Source: an uncultured Brevibacterium sp. (GTDB lineage Bacteria; Actinomycetota; Actinomycetes; Actinomycetales; Brevibacteriaceae). Taken from it: 5,635 nucleotides of DNA. The first letter of the stretch is position 1; every line of letters begins with the position of its first letter. The notes beneath the pieces are model-generated. The model saw only the letters and a list, made by a program, of their open reading frames with translations. It was not told where the DNA came from and ran no database searches. Location of the stretch: contig CALUDL010000100.1 of assembly GCA_943914815.1 (NCBI GenBank), positions 1 to 5,635 of the forward strand, read 5' to 3'. Made by a program: the position numbers and the translations under genes. Of the stretch, positions 1 to 4,875 are shown one piece after another.

Positions 1-380
1 TCGTTGGCCTGGCGCCCTCAAACGCGGGCCAGCAGCTGATCAAACGTGTCATTGGGGTGGGCGGTGACCACGTCGAATGCTGCGACGACCAGGGCCGCAT
101 CATGGTCAACGGTGTCGCGATCGACGAAACGTACATCAAACCTGGCGCCCCACCATCGGAAACAGAGTTCTCCGTCGACGTGCCGCAGGGTCATTACTGG
201 GTCATGGGCGATAACCGAAGCAACAGTGCTGATTCACGCTTCAACGGCGACTCCGAAGGCGGCCCGTTTGTGCCAGAAGACGAAGTTGTTGGCACAGTGT
301 TCGTGATTTCGTGGCCCACTAACCGGTTCTCGTGGGTGAGCACCCCCGATACTTTCGACAAGGTCCCCGACCCATCGTGA
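1..380 (+). CDS. lepB: Signal peptidase I, C-terminal part (5' end outside window)
   Basis: Signal peptidase I is a membrane-anchored serine/lysine protease that removes signal peptides from exported proteins on the outer face of the cytoplasmic membrane. The reading frame is open from position 3 and gives the last 125 residues. It contains the catalytic-lysine box, IKRVIGVGGDHV, with the Lys codon at 42-44. It also contains the family box E, MGDNRSNSADSR, at about 204-239. The nucleophilic serine box and the N-terminal membrane anchor lie upstream of the window. The tail, with WPTNRFSW and PDTFDKVPDPS, resembles actinobacterial LepB C termini, and there is no C-terminal membrane segment. The TGA stop overlaps the rnhB start codon, so the two genes are probably cotranscribed and translationally coupled. 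The family assignment is secure; only the partial length limits the description. Confidence 0.96.
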   Translation, partial: VGLAPSNAGQQLIKRVIGVGGDHVECCDDQGRIMVNGVAIDETYIKPGAPPSETEFSVDVPQGHYWVMGDNRSNSADSRFNGDSEGGPFVPEDEVVGTVFVISWPTNRFSWVSTPDTFDKVPDPS

Positions 381-1072
381 CCAACTCGCCAGCACCTCGG
401 GGCCGGGGGACACCTCGGGCAGGGCTTTCTGATGTCACTGAGGAACGCGCGTTGCTAGACGCCGGGGTTACCAGCGTCGTGGGCATGGACGAAGTGGGCC
501 GCGGTTGCATCGCCGGGCCCGTGGGCGTGGGCGCCGTGTGGTGTGACCTGGAAGCGCTGTGCACCGGCGGGTTCCCAACCGGGTTGCGGGATTCGAAGAA
601 GTTATCCCCACGGCCGAGGTTGTTAGCAGCTGAGAGCGTCCGTGCCACGTGGGAGCATGCGGTGGTTGCGTACGCGAGTCCGCAGGAGATCGACGCGATG
701 GGGATTTCTGCCGCGTTGAGCCTGGCGGGACGGCGGGCGCTCGCCCAGTTGCCAGCGGCTGATCTGGTGATGCTGGACGGGAAGTTCAACTGGTTGGGCA
801 CCGAACCGGGCCTGCTGGGCGGCGACGTGAGCCATATGGAGGTGCCCCCGGTGCGCATGTATGTGGGTGGGGATGACCAGCGGATTCCAATAGCTGCGGC
901 CAGTTTGATCGCCAAAGTCGATAGGGACGCGGTGATGAGTTCGCTGGACCGTGAGCACCCCGGTTACGGATGGGCGAGTAACGCTGGATACCCGTCGCCT
1001 GCGCACAAGCAAGCGATTGCGGACCTGGGCGTGACCTCGTGGCACCGGAAGTCGTTTCGCTTGGGGAAGTAG
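377..1072 (+). CDS. rnhB: Ribonuclease HII
   Basis: RNase HII cuts the RNA strand of RNA-DNA hybrids and starts ribonucleotide excision repair by nicking at single ribonucleotides in DNA. With the GTG start at 377 the protein has 231 residues, a normal length. Visible family motifs are GMDEVGRG (catalytic Asp38 and Glu39), RDSKKLS near 72-77, VMLDGK (third acidic residue, Asp134), SLIAKVDRD (fourth, Asp184) and the C-terminal GYGW...GYPSPAHKQAI block. All four acidic catalytic positions are therefore intact. I chose GTG 377 because it overlaps the lepB stop as GTGA and has AAGG at 360-363. A longer in-frame GTG at 332 would overlap lepB by 49 bases and adds only a non-conserved stretch. The first 30 or so residues are Pro/Arg/Gly-rich and not conserved. 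The gene follows lepB directly, as in many Actinobacteria. Confidence 0.96.
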   Translation: MTNSPAPRGRGTPRAGLSDVTEERALLDAGVTSVVGMDEVGRGCIAGPVGVGAVWCDLEALCTGGFPTGLRDSKKLSPRPRLLAAESVRATWEHAVVAYASPQEIDAMGISAALSLAGRRALAQLPAADLVMLDGKFNWLGTEPGLLGGDVSHMEVPPVRMYVGGDDQRIPIAAASLIAKVDRDAVMSSLDREHPGYGWASNAGYPSPAHKQAIADLGVTSWHRKSFRLGK

Positions 1073-1104
1073 CTTGCGGGCGGCCAATTCGCTGACGCAG
1101 TGGG

Positions 1105-1110
1105 TAAGCT
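1105..1110 (+). promoter_or_regulatory. Candidate -10 element for a leaderless DUF2469 transcript
   Basis: TAAGCT fits the TAnnnT pattern of sigma-A -10 elements and ends six bases before the ATG at 1117. That is the spacing expected if transcription starts at the A of the start codon. Leaderless mRNAs are common in Actinobacteria. The only Shine-Dalgarno-like string, GAAGG at 1111-1115, lies one base from the ATG, too close to work normally, which agrees with a leaderless start. I see no good -35 hexamer at the usual spacing. This is inference from spacing only. Confidence 0.35.
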
Positions 1111-1116
1111 GAAGGC

Positions 1117-1431
1117 ATGAGCACGGAGGACCTCGAAGAGTACGAAGCCGAACTCGAACTGGCGCTCTACCGGGAATACAGGGACGTTGTTGGGCTCTTC
1201 ACGTACGTGGTGGAGACGGAACGGCGTTTTTATTTGGCCAATCAGGTGGATCTCAAGGCTCATCAGAGTGACGGTGAAGTCTATTTTGAACTGACGTTGC
1301 GCGACGCGTGGGTGTGGGACACATGGAGGTCCGCCCGGTTCGTCAAGACCGTTCATGTTCTGACGTTCAAGGACGTCAACATTGAAGAGATCGCGAAATC
1401 CGACTTTGAACCACCCCGTGGAATCCGGTAG
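1117..1431 (+). CDS. DUF2469 family protein (Rv2901c-like)
   Basis: This is a small, acidic, soluble protein of 104 residues with no membrane segment or signal peptide. Its biochemical function is not known. I recognise it as DUF2469 from the N-terminal pattern MSTEDLEEYEAELELALYRE, the block VVETERRFYLANQV, the block DGEVYFELTLRDAWVWD and the near-invariant TFKDVNIEEI close to the end. These match the M. tuberculosis protein Rv2901c as I recall it, including the start position, so the ATG at 1117 is well supported. The family is usually about 100 residues, so the gene is full length. It sits 44 bases after rnhB, the usual place for it (Rv2902c is rnhB, Rv2903c is lepB). The last few residues (DFEPPRGIR) are not conserved. 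A role linked to rnhB or lepB is suggested only by the conserved neighbourhood. Confidence 0.94.
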   Translation: MSTEDLEEYEAELELALYREYRDVVGLFTYVVETERRFYLANQVDLKAHQSDGEVYFELTLRDAWVWDTWRSARFVKTVHVLTFKDVNIEEIAKSDFEPPRGIR

Positions 1432-1453
1432 CAGTCCAGTAAGAATCCGGTAG
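1421..1453 (+). repeat. Short direct repeat GAATCCGGTAG across the DUF2469 stop, followed by a small hairpin
   Basis: GAATCCGGTAG occurs at 1421-1431, where it includes the TAG stop of the DUF2469 gene, and again at 1443-1453, with starts 22 bases apart. The second copy also begins a small hairpin, CCGGT (1447-1451) with ACCGG (1457-1461) around a five-base loop. There is no T-run after it, so it is not a convincing terminator. The repeat may be a small local duplication; no function can be assigned. Confidence 0.5.
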
Positions 1454-1491
1454 GTAACCGGGTAACTGAAGGCGAGCCTGGGGCGCGTCAC

Positions 1492-1520
1492 TGGCGCAAG
1501 TAGTGCAACCGCGGTAATTT
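1492..1520 (+). promoter_or_regulatory. Candidate sigma-A promoter for the symporter gene
   Basis: The intergenic region 1432-1576 contains one AT-rich run in a GC-rich setting. TAATTT (1515-1520) could serve as a -10 element, with CTGGCG (1492-1497) as a weak -35 at 17 bases spacing. Transcription would then begin near 1527 and leave a leader of about 50 bases. An independent promoter is reasonable because the symporter gene is separated from DUF2469 by 145 bases and has an unrelated function, but the hexamers match the consensus poorly. Confidence 0.3.
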
Positions 1521-1562
1521 TTGTAGGCACACCTCTGTGTTGATGACCTAACCCCCAGTCGC

Positions 1563-1568
1563 AAGGAG
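1563..1568 (+). promoter_or_regulatory. Ribosome binding site of the symporter gene
   Basis: AAGGAG lies eight bases before the ATG at 1577. It is the strongest Shine-Dalgarno sequence in the window and fixes the symporter start. It also suggests that this gene is translated independently of its neighbours. Confidence 0.85.
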
Positions 1569-1576
1569 CACCACGT

Positions 1577-2848
1577 ATGACTGCGCAACCAGGTGGATGG
1601 AAGAACTACCGGTTCCCGATTCTGATCCTCACCGGCGTGGTCGTTGGTGCGATCGTGGGACTCATCATGGGCGAAAGCGCCACGGTTTTGAAGCCGTTTG
1701 GGACCGTGTTCATCAACATGATGTTCACCCTGGTGGTGCCCATGGTGTTCTTTTCAATCGCATCTGCCGTTGCGAACATGAACTCTGCTACCCGCCTAGG
1801 GCGCATCATGGGGTCCATGATGGCGGTGTTCATTGCCACAGGGATTGTCGCTTCGAGCGTCATGCTGCTGGCGTTGGGGGTTTTCCGACCGCTCGACAAC
1901 GTGCAGGTCAGCATGGACGAAATGCCTGAAGAGCAGGAAGAACTGTCTATTGGCGATCAGATCGTGGGTGCTTTCACGGTGGAGGATTTCAGCGACGTGA
2001 TCTCCACGAAGCACATGTTGCCGCTGATCGTGTTCGCTGTTCTGGTGGGGCTGTCAGCCAACTTGGTCAAGGAAAAAGGCGCGGTGTTCCGCAGTTTCCT
2101 CGACTCCGGTAACGAAGTGTTCATGAAGATGACCGGATTGGTCATGTACTACGCACCTATTGGTTTGGGTGCGTACTTTGCGGCGTTGATCGGTGAACTG
2201 GGCAACCAGCTGGTTGGCGGTTACGTCCGTGCCTTCGCCGTGTACTACCCCGTGGCGATCGTGTACTTCTTCGCGGCGTTCACACTGTATTCGTGGCTCG
2301 CAGGTGGCGTGGCAGGTATGCGTCGCATGTGGGCAAACATTTTGGCGCCAACCGCCGTGTCCTTGGGAACCGGAAGCTCTGTTGCGTCGATTCCAAGCAA
2401 CTTGCGTGCGGCAAAGCGCATTGGTGTTCCGGCCGATATTCGCGAAACGATCATTCCGATTGGTGCGACAATCCACATGGAAGGGTCGTGCCTGTCTGCG
2501 ATTTTGAAGATCGCGTTCTTGTTCGCTGTTTTCGAGCGTGACATTTTCACCCCTCAAGCGCTCGCGATCGCGGTGCTGATTGCGTTGCTTTCGGGAATGG
2601 TGATGTCCGGGATTCCGTCCGGTGGGTTCCTTGGTGAGCTCATGATCGTTTCCATGTACGGTTTCCCGCCAGCGGCCCTGCCCATCATTTCGGTGATCGG
2701 TACTCTGGTTGACCCGCCTGCGACCACCATCAACGCTGCCGGTGACACCGTGTCGTCGATGATGGTTGCGCGCGCGGTTGACGGCAAGGACTGGATGAAG
2801 AAAGAAACTCAGACTTCTGACGGCGCTGACCTTGGGGAAAGCGCCTGA
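1577..2848 (+). CDS. Dicarboxylate/amino acid:cation symporter (DAACS family) with unusual binding-site residues
   Basis: This is a 423-residue inner-membrane transporter of the glutamate/dicarboxylate symporter family (TC 2.A.23, GltPh/DctA/GltP fold), which moves substrate inward with Na+ or H+. Hydrophobic segments run from about residue 13 to 400. The family landmarks are present: MFTLVVPMVFFSIASAV (TM2-3), a serine motif GTGSSVASIPSN in hairpin 1 (264-275), GATIHMEGSCLS in TM7 (297-307), SGIPSGGF in hairpin 2 (344-351) and DPPATTINAAGD in TM8 (379-390). Aligned by eye to archaeal GltPh, the TM7 NMDGT motif is HMEGS, with His300 for Asn310, Glu302 for Asp312 and Ser304 for Thr314. Asp379 and Asp390 keep Asp394 and Asp405. 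Ala382 replaces Arg397, the arginine that holds the side-chain carboxylate of aspartate, and hairpin 1 has Gly266 in place of Arg276. A substrate other than an acidic amino acid is therefore likely, but which one cannot be read. An acidic loop (114-123) and a polar C-terminal tail are not conserved. Family call firm, substrate unknown. Confidence 0.93.
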   Translation: MTAQPGGWKNYRFPILILTGVVVGAIVGLIMGESATVLKPFGTVFINMMFTLVVPMVFFSIASAVANMNSATRLGRIMGSMMAVFIATGIVASSVMLLALGVFRPLDNVQVSMDEMPEEQEELSIGDQIVGAFTVEDFSDVISTKHMLPLIVFAVLVGLSANLVKEKGAVFRSFLDSGNEVFMKMTGLVMYYAPIGLGAYFAALIGELGNQLVGGYVRAFAVYYPVAIVYFFAAFTLYSWLAGGVAGMRRMWANILAPTAVSLGTGSSVASIPSNLRAAKRIGVPADIRETIIPIGATIHMEGSCLSAILKIAFLFAVFERDIFTPQALAIAVLIALLSGMVMSGIPSGGFLGELMIVSMYGFPPAALPIISVIGTLVDPPATTINAAGDTVSSMMVARAVDGKDWMKKETQTSDGADLGESA

Positions 2849-2849
2849 A

Positions 2850-2868
2850 ACAGGGGATGTTTCCCTGT
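2850..2868 (+). terminator. Candidate terminator hairpin after the symporter gene
   Basis: Two bases after the symporter TGA, ACAGGGGA (2850-2857) can pair with TTCCCTGT (2861-2868). This gives an eight-pair stem with one G-U pair and a three-base loop. Only a short T-run (GTTTTG, 2878-2883) follows, about ten bases downstream, so it is a weak intrinsic terminator at best. Such imperfect hairpins are typical after actinobacterial genes. The position directly after a stop codon and before a 127-base gap supports a 3'-end role. Confidence 0.4.
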
Positions 2869-2917
2869 GGATAGTGAGTTTTGCCTGGTAGCGGGGTTGC
2901 GTTGAGGTGGCATGGTT

Positions 2918-2946
2918 CCTGTGGACGCCCGAGGTGTTTCCACAGG
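2918..2946. repeat. Perfect 8-bp inverted repeat CCTGTGGA/TCCACAGG upstream of yraN
   Basis: CCTGTGGA (2918-2925) and TCCACAGG (2939-2946) are exact reverse complements separated by 13 bases, ending 49 bases before the yraN ATG. The same core occurs a third time as TGTGGATAG at 2866-2874. TCCACA is the conserved half of bacterial DnaA boxes (TTATCCACA; TTGTCCACA in Actinobacteria). The copy at 2866 matches the E. coli consensus at eight of nine positions; the other two match at about seven of nine. The repeat could be a protein-binding operator, a hairpin in the leader of yraN-comM-dprA, or a second terminator. No T-run follows. I find no reading frame or convincing sigma-A promoter in 2849-2995. 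Confidence 0.5.
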
Positions 2947-2995
2947 TAGCTGAGTACGTCTAGGCGTGAGTGCGTTGTGCGTTCAGTGTTGAAGC

Positions 2996-3349
2996 ATGAA
3001 ACGCAATCAGACTCTTGGCGCGCTGGGTGAACAGTTCGCAACGGACCATTTAACAGGTCTGGGGTGGCACATCCTGGACCGCAATTGGCGGTGTCGGCGA
3101 GGCGAGATCGACATCATCGCCCGCGACGGTGACTCCGTTGTTTTTGTCGAGGTCAAAACCCGCAACACTGTGCGCGCTGGCCACCCGCTTGAGCACGTCA
3201 GTTATTTCAAGATGCGCACGTTGCGTGGGTTGGCGATTGCGTGGTTATCTGCTCAACCCGAATGGGTGCCTGAGTTCCGTGTCGATGTGATTGGCATTGT
3301 GTGGAACTCCGGTCAGCCTGTTCTCACTCACGTGAGGAATGCCCAATGA
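2996..3349 (+). CDS. yraN: UPF0102/YraN family nuclease-fold protein
   Basis: This is a 117-residue soluble protein of the YraN (UPF0102) family, which has a restriction-endonuclease-like fold; a physiological substrate is not established. The family signature is clear: GALGEQFA near the N terminus (Glu12), then RRGEIDIIARDGDSVVFVEV with Asp39 and Glu52, followed by Lys54 in VEVKTR. This is the PD-(D/E)xK-type arrangement, and all its acidic and lysine positions are retained. FRVDVIGI at about 94-101 is also typical. Length is normal for the family. The ATG at 2996 fits the conserved N terminus, but upstream there is only GAAG at one base spacing, so initiation may be weak or leaderless. Its TGA overlaps the comM ATG as ATGA. 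The constant position next to comM and dprA suggests, but does not prove, a role in DNA processing. Confidence 0.94.
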   Translation: MKRNQTLGALGEQFATDHLTGLGWHILDRNWRCRRGEIDIIARDGDSVVFVEVKTRNTVRAGHPLEHVSYFKMRTLRGLAIAWLSAQPEWVPEFRVDVIGIVWNSGQPVLTHVRNAQ

Positions 3350-4875
3350 GTTTGCACGTCGGACGGTCTACCGCGGTCGCGTTGTGGGGAACACAAGGCA
3401 CACCTATAGCCATTGAAGCCAGCATCAACAGTGGTCTGCCCGGAATCGACGTAGTGGGTTTGCCTGATACGTCCGTGAATGAGGCAAAGAAACGCGTGCG
3501 CGCCTCGGTGGCGAACCTGGGATTTGCGATGAGTGCTCAACGCATCACCGTGAACCTTTCACCAGCCAGCGTGAAGAAGTACGGGACCAATTTTGACCTA
3601 GGAATCGCGGTGGCGATCCTTCAAGCAGAACGCAGAATCCCGCAAGAAACAGACCGGGTGGTGTTTTGCGCTGAGCTGGGTTTGGACTCACGGCTCCACC
3701 CCGTCAACGGTGTCGTGCCCACGCTCATCGCGGCTAAACAAGCCGGGCTCACAACAGTGGTCGTGTCACAGGCGAATGAAAAAGAGGCGCGGATGTTGAC
3801 GGGTCTTAACGTGATCGCCGCTAACTCGCTGGGTGAAGTGGTGAACCACTTTGGTGGGGACGTCCAAGTCCCTCAACTGCCGCCAGTGGAGCGGCACACG
3901 ACTAAGGGACGAAAACCGTTGTCCGTAAACGACTTATCCGAGGTGCAAGGCCAAGACGAAGCACGATACGCGCTCGAAGTCGCGGCCGCAGGTGGCCACC
4001 ACATTCTCATGATCGGGTCACCGGGTGCGGGAAAAACCATGCTTGCAGGCTGCTTGCCGGGGCTTTTACCCGCGCTCAGTGAAGAGCAGGCCATCGAAAC
4101 TTTCTCACTGCGATCCATCGACGGGACGTTAAACCCGGAACACGGACTGGACACAACGCCACCATTTGAAGCGCCACACCATTCAACGACCTCGGCGGCC
4201 ATGGTGGGCGGATCCAAACCCACCTCGATAGGCGTGTTCTCCCGCGCTCACCGGGGCGTGCTTTTCATGGACGAGGCCCCGGAGTTTCACCGCGATGTGC
4301 TTGAAGCGCTGCGGCAACCGTTGGAGAACAGCCGGTGTGAGATTGGCCGAGCGTGGGGGACGGTGACGTTGCCGGCGGAGTTCCAGTTGGTGCTGGCGGC
4401 GAATCCGTGTCCGTGTGGTTCGGCGGTGGGCGACGGGAAGGCGTGCCGGTGTACGCCGATCGCCAAGAGGCGGTACCGGGATCGGTTGTCGGGGCCGTTG
4501 TTGGACCGGATCGATATTCAGATGGACATGTTGCCGTTGTCCGCTGCGGATGTTCATGCGCGTGAGGTGCGGGAGTCTACGGCGGATGTGGCTGTTCGGG
4601 TGGCTGAGGCCAGGCGCATCCAGGCCAGTAGATATGCAGGGCAGGCGTGGACGACGAATGCCCGGGCACCCGGCAGTTGGTTGCGTGCTTTGTTCGCGTT
4701 TACGCCACAGGAGACCGCGCCGTTGGACGCGGCGATGGACCGAGGTGATCTGACTATGCGGGGCTATGACCGGATTGTGCGGATCGCAACGACGGTGGCG
4801 GACTTGGGCGGCCGGGAACGCCCAACGAGTGACGATTTGGCGCACGCGTACACGTTACGGACCAGGGAAGGGTGA
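3346..4875 (+). CDS. comM: ComM/YifB family AAA+ ATPase (Mg-chelatase-like)
   Basis: This is a 509-residue cytoplasmic ATPase of the YifB/ComM family. In Vibrio, ComM is a hexameric helicase that extends branch migration during integration of transforming DNA; the Mg-chelatase name reflects fold similarity, not activity. Order of parts: an N-terminal Lon-protease-like domain (about 1-170; INSGLPGIDVVGLPD and ITVNLSPASVKKYGTNFDL), the AAA+ core with Walker A GSPGAGKT (224-231), Walker B GVLFMDEAPEF (Asp309, Glu310), the family cysteine cluster NPCPCG...CRC (Cys355, 357, 367, 369) and GPLLDRID (383-390), then a C-terminal Mg_chelatase_C domain (about 410-509). All nucleotide-binding residues are intact. 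ATG 3346 is chosen over an in-frame GTG at 3301 because it overlaps the yraN stop as ATGA, has GAGGA seven bases upstream, and gives the conserved start MSLHVGRSTAVA. Base composition changes abruptly near 4320 without breaking the frame. Confidence 0.96.
   Translation: MSLHVGRSTAVALWGTQGTPIAIEASINSGLPGIDVVGLPDTSVNEAKKRVRASVANLGFAMSAQRITVNLSPASVKKYGTNFDLGIAVAILQAERRIPQETDRVVFCAELGLDSRLHPVNGVVPTLIAAKQAGLTTVVVSQANEKEARMLTGLNVIAANSLGEVVNHFGGDVQVPQLPPVERHTTKGRKPLSVNDLSEVQGQDEARYALEVAAAGGHHILMIGSPGAGKTMLAGCLPGLLPALSEEQAIETFSLRSIDGTLNPEHGLDTTPPFEAPHHSTTSAAMVGGSKPTSIGVFSRAHRGVLFMDEAPEFHRDVLEALRQPLENSRCEIGRAWGTVTLPAEFQLVLAANPCPCGSAVGDGKACRCTPIAKRRYRDRLSGPLLDRIDIQMDMLPLSAADVHAREVRESTADVAVRVAEARRIQASRYAGQAWTTNARAPGSWLRALFAFTPQETAPLDAAMDRGDLTMRGYDRIVRIATTVADLGGRERPTSDDLAHAYTLRTREG

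Noticed and set aside
332..376. Longer RNase HII starting at GTG 332
   Set aside because: It would overlap lepB by 49 bases and add residues not seen in the family; GTG 377 gives a GTGA overlap and a normal length.
319..915. 198-codon open frame on the - strand opposite the lepB end and rnhB
   Set aside because: RNase HII motifs are complete on the + strand, and the antisense product shows no recognisable motif or start signal.
1071..1110. Inverted repeat AGCTT/AAGCT between rnhB and DUF2469 as a terminator
   Set aside because: The stem is only five bases with a 30-base loop and no T-run follows; chance is a sufficient explanation.
2849..2995. DnaA-box-like cluster as a replication origin
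   Set aside because: Only three imperfect boxes are present, with no AT-rich unwinding stretch and none of the dnaA-dnaN-recF neighbourhood, so an origin is not supported.
3301..3345. Longer ComM starting at GTG 3301
   Set aside because: The family N terminus begins at the ATG 3346, which has a well-spaced GAGGA and overlaps the yraN stop by the usual ATGA.
4402..4452. Four-cysteine cluster NPCPCG...CRC in ComM as a novel zinc site
   Set aside because: This cluster is a regular feature of the YifB/ComM family and is not peculiar to this protein.
4183..4845. 220-codon open frame on the - strand opposite comM
   Set aside because: It is the shadow of the ComM AAA+ core and C-terminal domain; the translation is Arg/Pro/His-rich and no ribosome site precedes it.
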